Origin: a bacterium
GTDB lineage: Bacteria; Krumholzibacteriota; Krumholzibacteriia; JACNKJ01
DNA length: 64,000 nucleotides
Reading direction: 5' to 3'
Assembly (NCBI GenBank): GCA_024231955.1
Contig: JAAEPZ010000253.1
Location: 124,001 to 188,000, forward strand
The position numbers and the translations under genes were made by a program. This document shows, piece after piece, positions 8,561-17,357 of this stretch. The notes under the pieces are model-generated. The model was not told the DNA's origin. It saw only the letters and a list, made by a program, of their open reading frames with translations, and did no database searches. Within the stretch, counting starts at the first letter, position 1. The number at the start of each line of letters is the position of its first letter.

Positions 8561-9208
8561 ATGGCACTGAGACTTCTGGGTACCAAACTGGGTATGACCC
8601 AAATCTTCGAAGAATCCGGCGAGATGACACCCGTTACCATCATCGAGCTGGCCCCCAATATCGTCATTCAGAAAAAAACCGTGGAGACCGACAAGTACTC
8701 GGCCCTCCAGCTCGGCTATGAATCCAAATCGGCCAAGAACACATCCAAGCCCGAAATCGGTCACACCAAGAAGGCCGGCCAGGGTCCTCTCCGCTTCCTG
8801 CGCGAGAGCCGCGTCGACGGTGCCATAGTCGACAACTACAATCTCGGCGACGAAATCAAAGTTGATTTCTTCACCACCGGCGAGACCGTCGATGTGACCG
8901 GTGTCACCAAGGGTCGCGGTTTCGCGGGCGTCATCAAACGTCACGGCATGCACGGTACGGCCAGCCTGACTCACGGTGCGCACGAAGTGATGCGGCACGC
9001 CGGTTCGATCGGTGCCAGCGCCACACCCGCACGCGTCTTCAGGGGCAAGCGGATGGCCGGTCGCTATGGCAATGATCGTCAGACCACCCAGAACCTGCGC
9101 GTTGTCGATTTGCGTGTCGAAGAGAATATTCTCATCGTCAAAGGCGCGGTTTCGGGACGTACGGGCGGCCTGGTCATGGTTCAGAAATCGATCAAGGCGA
9201 AGAGGTAG
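8561..9208 (+). CDS. rplC: 50S ribosomal protein L3
   Basis: A 215-residue L3, which binds near the 3' end of 23S rRNA and initiates large-subunit assembly. Visible are the N-terminus LGTKLGMTQIF, the central VTGVTKGRGFAGVIKRHGMHG and the signature GSIGASATPARVF followed by GKRMAGRYGN. The glutamine methylated in E. coli L3 is replaced by alanine in this loop. The ATG at 8561 has CAGGAGG about six bases upstream; the frame extends upstream without conservation. Normally rplC sits between rpsJ and rplD; here it stands alone, with its own candidate promoter, a terminator directly after it and convergent cheB beyond. Confidence 0.97.
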   Translation: MALRLLGTKLGMTQIFEESGEMTPVTIIELAPNIVIQKKTVETDKYSALQLGYESKSAKNTSKPEIGHTKKAGQGPLRFLRESRVDGAIVDNYNLGDEIKVDFFTTGETVDVTGVTKGRGFAGVIKRHGMHGTASLTHGAHEVMRHAGSIGASATPARVFRGKRMAGRYGNDRQTTQNLRVVDLRVEENILIVKGAVSGRTGGLVMVQKSIKAKR

Positions 9209-9241
9209 TCCCAGATTACACCCGCCAGGAGCAACACGAAA

Positions 9242-9268
9242 GGCCGGCCCACCTGGGCCGGCCTTTTT
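9242..9268 (+). terminator. Intrinsic terminator of rplC
   Basis: A perfect nine-base-pair GC stem (GGCCGGCCC, loop ACCT, GGGCCGGCC) is followed by five T residues, 33 bases after the rplC stop. An A-run before the stem gives it weak bidirectional character, so it may also stop transcripts from cheB, which ends at 9292 on the other strand. Confidence 0.92.
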
Positions 9269-9291
9269 CCATGCTCATGATCGCGACGGGT

Positions 9292-10350
9292 TCAGACTCC
9301 AACCTTGATGCTGCGTCCTCCCAGAGATTTGATGATACTCAGGTGGATATCGTTCAGCGGCCGTACCTCCTGCGCCGCGCCACAGTTGATGGCCTCCTTG
9401 GGCATACCGAAGACGACACTGCTTGCCTCATCCTGACAAATCGTGTGGGCACCGGCCTCCTTCAGCGCCAGTAATCCCGCAGCACCGTCGGCTCCCATTC
9501 CGGTCAGCACGACGCCGGTGGCTTTGTTGCCGAGAGCTTTGGCGACCGACTGGAAGAGGATATCGACGGCCGGTCGCTGGAAGTGTACCTGGGGACCATT
9601 CTTCAGACGCACGTAAGTCTTTTGACTCGACTGCTTGACGATCATATGCAATCCCCCCGGAGCTACCAGGGCCACACCGGGTACAACCTCATCCCAGTCC
9701 ACCGCCTCTTTGACCTCGAGAGAGCAGTAGCGGTCGAGCGTATCGGCGAATCCCTTCGTGAAATTGGCCGGCATGTGCTGGACGATAACCACACCCGGCA
9801 GGTTGCCGGGCAATCTTTCGAGCACGGCCTGGATGGCCCGCGTCCCCCCGGTCGAAGCGCCTATGGCCAGTACGTGATCCTTGTGCTTGAAAACGTAGGG
9901 GCTGTCTGTGCGGGAAATTGCCGTCTTTGCGGCCGCGCCGGCGCCACCAATCTGCGCCTTGGCCGCCGCACGCACGGCGCGCGTCAAATTGCGTTTCACG
10001 TCATCGGGTGTCGAGAACTCGGATCCCGATTTCCCGACGACCTCGACAGCACCCAGTTCAAGAGCCCTGAGACCAGTTTCGGTATCATGTTTTGCCACGG
10101 AACTCACCACCACTACAGGCATGGGTTTGAATTTCATCAGTTTCGCAAGGAATGAGAGGCCATCCATGCGAGGCATGTGAATGTCCAAGGTCAGAACATC
10201 GGGATTCAGACTGATGATCTTATCTCTGGCGTCATAGGGATCCACAGCGGTGCCCACGACCTCTATGTCCTTGGCACTCGACAGGCCGGCGCTGAGCACC
10301 TTCCTGACCAATGCGGAATCATCAACTACAAGTACCCGAATCACGTTCAT
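9292..10350 (-). CDS. cheB: CheB protein-glutamate methylesterase/deamidase
   Basis: A 352-residue chemotaxis adaptation enzyme that removes methyl groups from receptors when phosphorylated. The N-terminal receiver domain (about 1-125) has VVDDS and the phosphoacceptor aspartate in TLDIHMPRMDG. The C-terminal esterase domain has the catalytic triad in GASTGGT (Ser), VIVQHMP (His) and GMGADGA (Asp). It is the last gene of the chemotaxis operon, eight bases after the second cheX. The start is slightly uncertain: GAGGG touches the ATG at 10350, so the in-frame GTG two codons later may be used. Confidence 0.96.
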   Translation of the reverse strand: MNVIRVLVVDDSALVRKVLSAGLSSAKDIEVVGTAVDPYDARDKIISLNPDVLTLDIHMPRMDGLSFLAKLMKFKPMPVVVVSSVAKHDTETGLRALELGAVEVVGKSGSEFSTPDDVKRNLTRAVRAAAKAQIGGAGAAAKTAISRTDSPYVFKHKDHVLAIGASTGGTRAIQAVLERLPGNLPGVVIVQHMPANFTKGFADTLDRYCSLEVKEAVDWDEVVPGVALVAPGGLHMIVKQSSQKTYVRLKNGPQVHFQRPAVDILFQSVAKALGNKATGVVLTGMGADGAAGLLALKEAGAHTICQDEASSVVFGMPKEAINCGAAQEVRPLNDIHLSIIKSLGGRSIKVGV

Positions 10351-10358
10351 CCCTCGCT

Positions 10359-10826
10359 TTACACCGGAACATTTCCGTGAACATACAGCAGCAGATCCGC
10401 ACGCCCCTCATCCAATCCAAGTTGAACATCCGCCGTTGCCTCACCCGGCTCATTGATTGAATCTTCACCTGATTCCCAATCGACAATCGGTTCGTCCAGG
10501 TCAAAGACCTCATCATACCCTGCAATGGCGGGGAGAACATTGCCACAGGTCACGTTGGCCAGCTCACCGAATGCATCCAACTGCTGCTGGCGATCCGGAG
10601 GTGTCTCCTCACCCAGCATATTGGCCGCCAATTCCGGCAACGGATCGCCAAAGAGGCGAATTACGAGTACCCCTTCGAATGGCCCCCTAAACTTCACGAT
10701 CGCCGAAGCCTGAATGGTGGCCTCAGCCTGCTCATCATCCACCTCTTCGGTCGGCAGGAGAAACCCAAGATCCTCAAAAGTCCGAACTGCTGTCTTGAGC
10801 AACAAGGTTTTCATCTGATTCGACAT
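10359..10826 (-). CDS. CheX-like chemotaxis phosphatase (second copy)
   Basis: A 155-residue protein with the CheC/CheX/FliY-type helix motif GELANVTCGNVLPAIAG (about residues 85-101), where the glutamate and asparagine are the pair that hydrolyses phospho-CheY in the family. Its N-terminus overlaps the preceding response regulator gene by 53 bases, with CTGGAG seven bases before the ATG. A second, clearer CheX lies at 16173 in the same operon, so two phosphatases may serve the two CheY proteins. An acidic stretch near the C-terminus (DLDEPIVDWESGEDS) is an oddity. CheC is the alternative family assignment. Confidence 0.75.
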   Translation of the reverse strand: MSNQMKTLLLKTAVRTFEDLGFLLPTEEVDDEQAEATIQASAIVKFRGPFEGVLVIRLFGDPLPELAANMLGEETPPDRQQQLDAFGELANVTCGNVLPAIAGYDEVFDLDEPIVDWESGEDSINEPGEATADVQLGLDEGRADLLLYVHGNVPV

Positions 10827-11202
10827 TTTGTACTCCAGTGATCTCCATGATCTTGGCTTTCACACTTTCCGGTGTGAAGGGCTTGTGAACAAAGCCCACA
10901 CCCATATCATTCAGGAAATCGATTCGTGTTTGACTGCTCTCCGTGGATATGACAATGAGTAACAGATCGGCGATGTCGGGTCTTTTCCGGATTTCATCTA
11001 TCAGCTCTATGCCATTCATCTCGGGCATGTTGATATCAATCAGCGCCAGATCGACCCAGGAATTCTGCAGCACCTCGAGAGCACCACATCCATTGCTGGC
11101 TTCACTGATCTCACCAAGAGGCAAACCACACAACGTCAATGTCTTCTTGATCATTGCTCTCATGACCGCGCTGTCATCGACAACCAGTATATTTAAAGCC
11201 AT
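10774..11202 (-). CDS. cheY: CheY-type single-domain response regulator
   Basis: A 142-residue receiver domain with VVDDSAVMR, the phosphoacceptor aspartate in LIDINMPEMNG, the ISTES switch threonine/serine segment and the invariant lysine in VHKPFTPE. An extra acidic tail (ESDENLVAQDSSSDF) extends past the usual CheY length and overlaps the following cheX gene. GAGGAG stands eight bases before the ATG. It lies between cheD and the second cheX. Whether it acts at the flagellar switch or as a phosphate sink for CheA cannot be told from sequence. Confidence 0.9.
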   Translation of the reverse strand: MALNILVVDDSAVMRAMIKKTLTLCGLPLGEISEASNGCGALEVLQNSWVDLALIDINMPEMNGIELIDEIRKRPDIADLLLIVISTESSQTRIDFLNDMGVGFVHKPFTPESVKAKIMEITGVQNVESDENLVAQDSSSDF

Positions 11203-11243
11203 GATCCAATCTCCTCACATGTTCTCATACAATTCCCGTCGCC

Positions 11244-11777
11244 TTAGAGGCTGCTCTTGTTCCCTTTGTTTGTAATGACGACTCCGCCATCTTCGATCTT
11301 CAACTCCATCGTTCTGGACATGCTGCCCCCGACATCGTGGGCCTTGATCAATACGCCGTTTTTCCACAACAGCTTGCGCAACATCACAAAGTTGCGTTTG
11401 CCCACTTTGAATATGTCATCATCATCCTCATCATTATTACCGTGAAGGGTGATCTTGGCGCCACCTGCCACCTTGATGATGAGGCGCTCCTTTTGGGCAC
11501 CAAGTTTGTAGCACTCCTTGAACAGACGCGGTACGCCCGTATCGACGAACATCGCCGGATTCTTGGCAGCTTTCACCGGATCGATGCTGGATTGGGGCAG
11601 CATGACATGGAGCATGCCCCCCACATTCACCACGGGATCGAAGATCGTGATTCCCAGACAACTCCCGAGGGCATGAGTTATAATGGAATCAGCGGCGTCA
11701 TCCGAGATGGCCATATCAGCGACACCGACGACCATGCGTCCCGACTTCCTCATTGTATCACTAATCGTCGAACTCAT
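11244..11777 (-). CDS. cheD: CheD receptor glutamine deamidase
   Basis: A 177-residue chemoreceptor deamidase. The catalytic residues are visible: C40 in LGSCLGI, H57 in GGMLHVMLP and T80 in DTGVP. The family segment KVAGGAKI is followed by an acidic insertion (NNDEDDDD) before VGKRN. Its ATG overlaps the cheR stop (ATGA), a common cheR-cheD coupling. In species where CheD is paired with CheC the two regulate each other, so the nearby CheX/CheC-like proteins are possible partners. Confidence 0.95.
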   Translation of the reverse strand: MSSTISDTMRKSGRMVVGVADMAISDDAADSIITHALGSCLGITIFDPVVNVGGMLHVMLPQSSIDPVKAAKNPAMFVDTGVPRLFKECYKLGAQKERLIIKVAGGAKITLHGNNDEDDDDIFKVGKRNFVMLRKLLWKNGVLIKAHDVGGSMSRTMELKIEDGGVVITNKGNKSSL

Positions 11778-12604
11778 TTCTGATACGCAGCCGGTTGGAT
11801 GTAATTGAATTCTCCACGCCCCTGATTCGTGAGACTTTCCGAGTGTCCGATCAAGAGGTAACCGCCCGGTCTGAGCAGCTTGTAGTAACGCTCAACGAGT
11901 TGCTGCCTGGTTGCCTGGTTGAAATAGATCATGACGTTGCGGCAGAAAATCACATCGAAAGGCCCCCGCATGGGCCAGGCGGTCATCAGGTTCAATTGAG
12001 CGAAGTGTATCAGCTTGGCGACATTATCCTTCACTTGATATTGCGCCTGCTCTCCACGCCCCTCCTTTTTGAAGTATTTCTGAATCATGGCAGGAGGAGT
12101 TTCCATCAGAGTGCTCTTGAAGTACTGCCTTTGTCGAGCCTTATCAAGCATACTGGGAGAGATGTCCGTCGCCAGGATCCGGATGTCCCAGGAGGCGATA
12201 TTGGGCAGGGATTCATTGAGTACCATGGAGATCGTATAGGGCTCTTCTCCGGAAGAGCATCCGGCGCACCAGATCCGGAGCTTGTGGCTGCCAGTCGCCT
12301 TGATCTCCGGCATGATCTTGTTCCGCAACATGTCGAAGTGAGGTTTCTCACGGAAGAAATGGGTTTTGTTCGTCGTCAGCTGATCCATCATGGCGAGCAG
12401 TTCTTCCTGCCCTTTTTTGCTTCCCAGGTACTCAAGATAGGAATCGAAATTCGGCAGCTGCAGAGCGCGCAGACGCTTTGTCAACCGGGACTGGATCAGC
12501 CCCTCCTTGCCAGCCTGGATCTCCACGCCACTGATGTTGTACATCAGATTGCTGAGTTTCTTGAAATGGTCCTTGCTCAGTTGAGCATCAATACTTTCCA
12601 GCAA
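11774..12604 (-). CDS. cheR: CheR chemoreceptor methyltransferase
   Basis: A 276-residue SAM-dependent methyltransferase that methylates receptor glutamates. The N-terminal helical domain (about 10-75) is followed by TTNKTHFFRE, the SAM-binding motif WCAGCSSGEEPYTI, the acidic loop ATDISPSML and the late signature FDVIFCRNVMIYF. The frame opens with a TTG at 12604, about ten bases after GGAGG; no nearby ATG keeps the N-terminal domain. It is followed by overlapping cheD. A pentapeptide-tethering beta subdomain appears normal in length. Confidence 0.95.
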   Translation of the reverse strand: MLESIDAQLSKDHFKKLSNLMYNISGVEIQAGKEGLIQSRLTKRLRALQLPNFDSYLEYLGSKKGQEELLAMMDQLTTNKTHFFREKPHFDMLRNKIMPEIKATGSHKLRIWCAGCSSGEEPYTISMVLNESLPNIASWDIRILATDISPSMLDKARQRQYFKSTLMETPPAMIQKYFKKEGRGEQAQYQVKDNVAKLIHFAQLNLMTAWPMRGPFDVIFCRNVMIYFNQATRQQLVERYYKLLRPGGYLLIGHSESLTNQGRGEFNYIQPAAYQK

Positions 12605-12683
12605 GAGCCCGTTCCCTCCATTGTAACCTGGTTAAGCGGATGTCCTTTTGAATCCCCCATCACAACCTCACACGATGACTCGT

Positions 12684-13220
12684 CTAGTCTTCGGTCTGCT
12701 TGACGGCGGAATGCAGATCCGCCAGTTCCTCGGTGGCCAGCACTTTGTCGATGTCCAGCATCAGCTTGACCTTGTCGCCCGATTTGCCGATACCCAGAAT
12801 ATACTCGGTATTGACGTCGCCGCCGAAGGCGGGTGTGTCGTCAACATCCTGGTCCGCAATATCAAGCACTTCGGAAACTTTATCCACGACGGCCCCCATT
12901 TGCGTGCCGTCGATCTGCACAACGATGATGCAGGTCTCGTCGGTCCATTCGACGTTATCCATTTCGAATTTCGTCCGCAGGTTGATTACGGGGATCACTT
13001 TGCCGCGCAGATTGATGACGCCCAGCACAAAGTCCGGAGTTCGCGGAACAGGTGTGATCGGCATCATCCCGATGATTTCATGAACCTTGAGAATCTCAAG
13101 GGCATACTCCTCATCATCCAGAAAGAAAGTGAGGAATTTCCCACCCATATGGCCATCAACATTGAGGTCCGCAGCGACCTGAGTAACCTGCTCATCGGTG
13201 ATTGCCGTTGTCTCACTCAT
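12684..13220 (-). CDS. cheW: CheW coupling protein
   Basis: A 178-residue CheW-domain protein that links CheA to receptors. Family segments are FFLDDEEYALEILKVHEI, the VLGVINLRGKVIPVINLR core and VDKVSEVLDI. A 25-residue N-terminal extension and a C-terminal helix flank the domain. The start has AAAGGAG six bases upstream. It follows cheA by 36 bases and is the only stand-alone CheW in the window; no receptor gene accompanies it. Confidence 0.95.
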   Translation of the reverse strand: MSETTAITDEQVTQVAADLNVDGHMGGKFLTFFLDDEEYALEILKVHEIIGMMPITPVPRTPDFVLGVINLRGKVIPVINLRTKFEMDNVEWTDETCIIVVQIDGTQMGAVVDKVSEVLDIADQDVDDTPAFGGDVNTEYILGIGKSGDKVKLMLDIDKVLATEELADLHSAVKQTED

Positions 13221-13256
13221 CTCGATCTCCTTTTCTGACCAGTAATAACTGGATCG

Positions 13257-16166
13257 CTACCCGTTGCCTGCACACAGGATTTCTTTGCCGTCTGTTTTCG
13301 TTAACGCAAGAAGCATCAATCCCGTCGGGTCCAGGATCAAACCGACATGGCCATCGCCCAGGATCGCGCCGCCCGAGATCCCCTCCAGTTTGCCGATGCT
13401 ATCGCTTAGTGATTTGGCGACAACCTGCAGTTTACCGAGCAGTTCGTCGACCAGTATGGCGTAACGCCTGTCCCCCGTGTCCATCACCATCACCAGACCC
13501 TCGGTTGGATCGGTCACGGCCCCCTCAATGTCGAATATCTCGTAGAGGGTGTACAGAGGCAGCTGTTGACCTCGCAACGAGATCATTTTGCCTCTGCTGG
13601 CGACGCTTGAGATATCCTTCGCTTCCGGACGCATACTTACTTCGATGTTCAGAGTCGGGATGATGAAGCGCTGTTCACCGACACTGATCAACATGCCATC
13701 GGTAATGGCCATGGTCAGCGGCAATTTGATAGTGAACTGGGTCCCCTGGCCGAGTGTCGATGAGATATCGACCCGCCCGTTGAGCGCTTCGATATTCCTT
13801 TTGACGACATCCATGCCGACACCCCGTCCCGAGACATCGGAGACTTGATCGGCGGTCGAAAAACCCGCAGCAAAAATGAGATTGAAAATCTCGGCTTCGG
13901 TCAGAGAGGTATCCGCAGGGATCACACCCTTCTCCACAGCCTTCTGGAATATCTTTTTCGGATCCAATCCATGCCCGTCATCCAGGAGTTGGACGATCAC
14001 GTTTCCGCCGGCATGATAGGCGGCCAGCTTGACACAGCCGCGCGGATCCTTTCCGGCCGCGATCCTGTCCTCCGGCGCTTCGATACCGTGGTCAACGGCA
14101 TTGCGGATCATGTGCACGAGGGGATCACTGATCAGATCAACCATGTTGCGATCGATCTCGGTCTCCTCCCCGTCACGAAGGAATTCCACTTTCTTGCCAT
14201 TCTTCTGCGCCAGATCCCGCACCAGGCGAGCCATCTTCTGGAAGGTCCCCTTGAAAGGCACCATCCGCATCGCCATGCTCAGGTCCTGCAATTCCCGCAC
14301 GATCTTACCAGCATGCCCGACCTTTTTGCCCAGGTCCGCTCCAGTCTGATTGGCGACGAGTTCATCCTGCGCCAGCATCGACTGGGCGATTACGAGTTCA
14401 CCCACGGTGTCGATCAGACGATCCAGTCTGTCGGTCCGGATCCGGACACTTGTTTCGAAGGAGCTGGTGTGATGAGCCGGTTTCTCTCCGACCTGTTCGA
14501 ACTCCGTCACCTCATCCCCGTTACCAGAGGGGATATCCTCTACCGAACCAGCCGGAATATCCTCTGACGACAGCGCGTCGATATCCTTCAGAGCCGTCAA
14601 CAAGGCGTCATAGCCCGCAGGCTTGGATCGGCTGCCGCCATCCAGATAGTCCTGCACCACCTGCAGCAGAACCTTAAGCATATCGACCGAGCGGAGTGAC
14701 AGATTGGCGCATTTGGCATTGAATACCAGTTCCCTGTCGCGCACCATACTGAGAATCGTTTCGGCTTTGTGGGCCAGTTCGGCAATGGCGGCCAGCTGCA
14801 GGAAACTCGAAGTTCCCTTGATCGTGTGGAATGCACGGAATACACGATTGACGGCTTCGACATTTTTGGGATTCTGCTCCAGATCGAGAAGAGCACCTTC
14901 CGAATCCTCCAGAAACTCCCGACACTCGGTGACATATTCGCCGGCCATGTCGACATCCAGACTGTCGGGCACGACCGACTCGCCCGTCTCATCGTGGACC
15001 TCAGCCGTTGCGGATATTTCCCCTTGAACCGGGGATTCCGGCTCTTTGTCCGACTCCTCATCGTCAAACAGGATATCCGGTTCCCGCTCAGCGCCCTCCT
15101 CGTCCAGTGGGAGAACACTCTCAGTAGAACTTACGATCTCATCATCGGTGATCTCTTCTGTTTCGGCAGAGGGGGAGATCTCGGCCGGATCATCACCCGT
15201 CACGTCATCTTCCGCGGAGGGAGCTTCAGGGGCATCCTGAATTGGCTCCACAGCTTCCACTTCAGGTTCGGGTTTCTCCAGCACATGCTCCACTGTCTCC
15301 TCAGCGGAGACGGGTTCCACCCGGACCTCTTCGTCGGCGACGGGAGCAACCTCCGGCTCCGTTTCGGCTACAGAAGCAGCCGGACTCTCGGCGGCATCTT
15401 CGGGCGCGGCATTGTCTTGATCCTCCATGAGTTTCATGGCCGCCTCGATCGAGCCACTGACCTCATAGAGGAGACTCTCCTCCTGCTCCTCATCGATGAA
15501 CTTGCCGAGACTCTCTGCGGCATTTGCCACATTCTTCACAATGGATTCAGAAGCATCCGATGTGAAACGGAGCATCGCCTGCCTGATGGCATCCAGCCCC
15601 TGCAGATCATCAATCTCGATGGTCACCAGCATTGAGGCGATTTCGTTGAGATTGTAGGTCTTTGCCTCCTGCTCAGGGACAGCTTCCGCAGGAGTGTCAT
15701 CTGCGACAGGAGGTTCACCGGCCTCTACCGTGGGGAGATCGGGTTCCGGGGAGGATTCGGCGGCGGCTTCCGTCGCCGCTGATGAGTTGGAGTCATCAGC
15801 AGCGACAGCCCCCATCTCTTGGGTCAGGAGTACTTCAAGATGGTCAACGGCGTCGCTGAGCAATCCCATCCCATCGGAATCACCCTCGCCTACGGCATTG
15901 ATATTCTCCAACACCTGACAAAGGGTCTCCTTCACCGATTCCGGATCGGCGACAGTCTTACTGTAGATTTTCTGGAGAGCAAACAGGCATCTGTTTCCGA
16001 AGAATTCCGTACTGGCCAGTGGGCCCGGAATATCGGAAAAAAGCAATTCCAGGGAGGAACCCAAGCGAATGATCTCTGTTCCGTCTGTGAGATCCAGTTT
16101 CCGGATCTCCCCGGCAAGTTCGATCAACTTACCTGGCCACTCAATAGTAACCTTATCGATCTCCAT
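13257..16166 (-). CDS. cheA: CheA chemotaxis histidine kinase with long N-terminal extension
   Basis: A 969-residue CheA that phosphorylates CheY and CheB. The phosphoacceptor HPt motif AFHTIKGTSSFL places the active histidine at H447, unlike typical CheA where it lies near residue 48. Downstream are the dimerisation helices, the kinase core (N box HMIRNAVDHGIE, G1 DDGHGLDP, G2 GRGVGMDVV) and a CheW-like C-terminal domain. The first 446 residues hold two alpha-helical stretches without a phosphorylatable histidine (about 1-120 and 170-260), joined by long acidic, proline-rich linkers. The kinase should be functional; the role of the extension is unknown. CheY/CheB-binding P2 was not recognised. 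It lies six bases after cheX. Confidence 0.96.
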   Translation of the reverse strand: MEIDKVTIEWPGKLIELAGEIRKLDLTDGTEIIRLGSSLELLFSDIPGPLASTEFFGNRCLFALQKIYSKTVADPESVKETLCQVLENINAVGEGDSDGMGLLSDAVDHLEVLLTQEMGAVAADDSNSSAATEAAAESSPEPDLPTVEAGEPPVADDTPAEAVPEQEAKTYNLNEIASMLVTIEIDDLQGLDAIRQAMLRFTSDASESIVKNVANAAESLGKFIDEEQEESLLYEVSGSIEAAMKLMEDQDNAAPEDAAESPAASVAETEPEVAPVADEEVRVEPVSAEETVEHVLEKPEPEVEAVEPIQDAPEAPSAEDDVTGDDPAEISPSAETEEITDDEIVSSTESVLPLDEEGAEREPDILFDDEESDKEPESPVQGEISATAEVHDETGESVVPDSLDVDMAGEYVTECREFLEDSEGALLDLEQNPKNVEAVNRVFRAFHTIKGTSSFLQLAAIAELAHKAETILSMVRDRELVFNAKCANLSLRSVDMLKVLLQVVQDYLDGGSRSKPAGYDALLTALKDIDALSSEDIPAGSVEDIPSGNGDEVTEFEQVGEKPAHHTSSFETSVRIRTDRLDRLIDTVGELVIAQSMLAQDELVANQTGADLGKKVGHAGKIVRELQDLSMAMRMVPFKGTFQKMARLVRDLAQKNGKKVEFLRDGEETEIDRNMVDLISDPLVHMIRNAVDHGIEAPEDRIAAGKDPRGCVKLAAYHAGGNVIVQLLDDGHGLDPKKIFQKAVEKGVIPADTSLTEAEIFNLIFAAGFSTADQVSDVSGRGVGMDVVKRNIEALNGRVDISSTLGQGTQFTIKLPLTMAITDGMLISVGEQRFIIPTLNIEVSMRPEAKDISSVASRGKMISLRGQQLPLYTLYEIFDIEGAVTDPTEGLVMVMDTGDRRYAILVDELLGKLQVVAKSLSDSIGKLEGISGGAILGDGHVGLILDPTGLMLLALTKTDGKEILCAGNG

Positions 16167-16172
16167 CTACAT

Positions 16173-16703
16173 CTATCTCCCGGGCATCAAAGTGCTGAAC
16201 TTTTCCAACTGTTTCGCTGCGGCCAACCGGACCTGGAAATGGCCTTGAGCCGTCTTGAAATTAACCTCTTCGATCACAACCTGATCCCGGAAGGCGATTT
16301 GAACATGCATCCCCTTGACGACGGTCGGCAGGGACAAAGCCGTGATCATGTTGACCTCTTCCAAACGCGCTTTCGTATCACCTGCGATGATATTCGCCAG
16401 TTCTCCTATCAGATCGTTCATGTCCGCCGATTCAAACTCGAACTCCATACCCGCAAAGGCTTCGCTGAATTTAACTGCGGTATCCTTGGGGAAGTGGAGC
16501 AGCATGGTCAGCGGCAGAGGACCAACCAGAGAGATGATCCCCACGACGGCATCCTGCAGCCAGACCTCGGGAGGACACTCCACTTTCTCTGGCGTGCATT
16601 CGCACATGGAGCCATAGGTTTCGGAAACGGAATCGAAGACTCTGCTGATCACATCTTCTGGCAGGATAACTGTCTCCTGAGCTTCGGTCATTGTATCAGT
16701 CAT
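16173..16703 (-). CDS. cheX: CheX-like chemotaxis phosphatase
   Basis: A 176-residue CheX/CheC-family protein. The signature GELANIIAGDTKARLE (about residues 110-125) carries the conserved Glu and Asn that position the attacking water in phospho-CheY hydrolysis. Surrounding beta-strands (VVGIISLVGPLPLTMLLHF) match the CheX fold. GGGAG stands five bases before the ATG. It lies nine bases after the first cheY and just before cheA, a position that suggests it sets the lifetime of the CheY signal. Confidence 0.88.
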   Translation of the reverse strand: MTDTMTEAQETVILPEDVISRVFDSVSETYGSMCECTPEKVECPPEVWLQDAVVGIISLVGPLPLTMLLHFPKDTAVKFSEAFAGMEFEFESADMNDLIGELANIIAGDTKARLEEVNMITALSLPTVVKGMHVQIAFRDQVVIEEVNFKTAQGHFQVRLAAAKQLEKFSTLMPGR

Positions 16704-16712
16704 AAATACTCC

Positions 16713-17153
16713 CTAACCCATCAGGTTCTTGAAAAAGCCGCTGCTTTTCGCGGAACCGGATTTAACTTTAATGATATTGGCTACTAGTTTCTCAATTTTC
16801 TTTTTCAGTTCATCAGGGGAAAAAGGTTTGGTGACGTACACCTTGCATCCAACCTGATCCAGAGCGACCTCGATCTTACCCATTGATTTTTCGCTGGTGA
16901 CCATGACGATCGGCACGGACTTCGAACTCTCACGTGAGCGGATCTCTTTCGCAAAAGCAATCCCACTCATCTTGGGCATATTCCAGTCGGCAAAACAGAT
17001 ATCGATTGTATCGGGATTGAATTTTTTGAGAGCATCTTCACCGTCTTCAGCTTCGGTAAATTCCCACTCGGCCAAAGCGGTTCGGTTCAGACTCTTCATC
17101 ACCAATCCACGCATCACCTTTGAGTCATCAATCACCAAGGCATGCAATTTCAT
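16713..17153 (-). CDS. cheY: CheY-type response regulator (first gene of operon)
   Basis: A 146-residue receiver domain beginning VIDDSKVMRG, with the phosphoacceptor aspartate in FADWNMPKMSG, the VTSEKS switch segment and the lysine in VTKPFSPDEL. A lysine-rich C-terminal tail (KVKSGSAKSSGFFKN) is longer than in E. coli CheY. GGAGG stands eight bases before the ATG. As first gene after the sigma-28-like promoter and the neighbour of cheX-cheA, it is the better candidate for the motor-binding CheY; this is inference. Confidence 0.92.
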   Translation of the reverse strand: MKLHALVIDDSKVMRGLVMKSLNRTALAEWEFTEAEDGEDALKKFNPDTIDICFADWNMPKMSGIAFAKEIRSRESSKSVPIVMVTSEKSMGKIEVALDQVGCKVYVTKPFSPDELKKKIEKLVANIIKVKSGSAKSSGFFKNLMG

Positions 17154-17246
17154 CTAATCATCCTCCCATCCATACGGACGTAATATTTCGTGACATCACC
17201 TGTGCACAGGCAGACATCGTTATGTTGCAGCTAGCTAACAAACCTA

Positions 17247-17274
17247 TTATCGGACAACGACTCCGAGAACTTTA
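17247..17274 (-). promoter_or_regulatory. Candidate sigma-28 (FliA) promoter of the chemotaxis operon
   Basis: On the minus strand TAAAGTTC (17274-17267) and TCCGATAA (17254-17247) are separated by 12 bases. The sigma-28 consensus is TAAAGTTT, 11 bases, GCCGATAA, so seven of eight bases match in each box with one extra spacer base. The predicted start near 17240 gives a leader of about 87 bases before the first cheY. Confidence 0.55.
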
Positions 17275-17357
17275 CTATCTGTTTATCCAATCAAAGGGAA
17301 AACGGAGATAATCGTGCACAAACCGACGCAACAGGAATCCTCCTTCTTACGTCGCAC

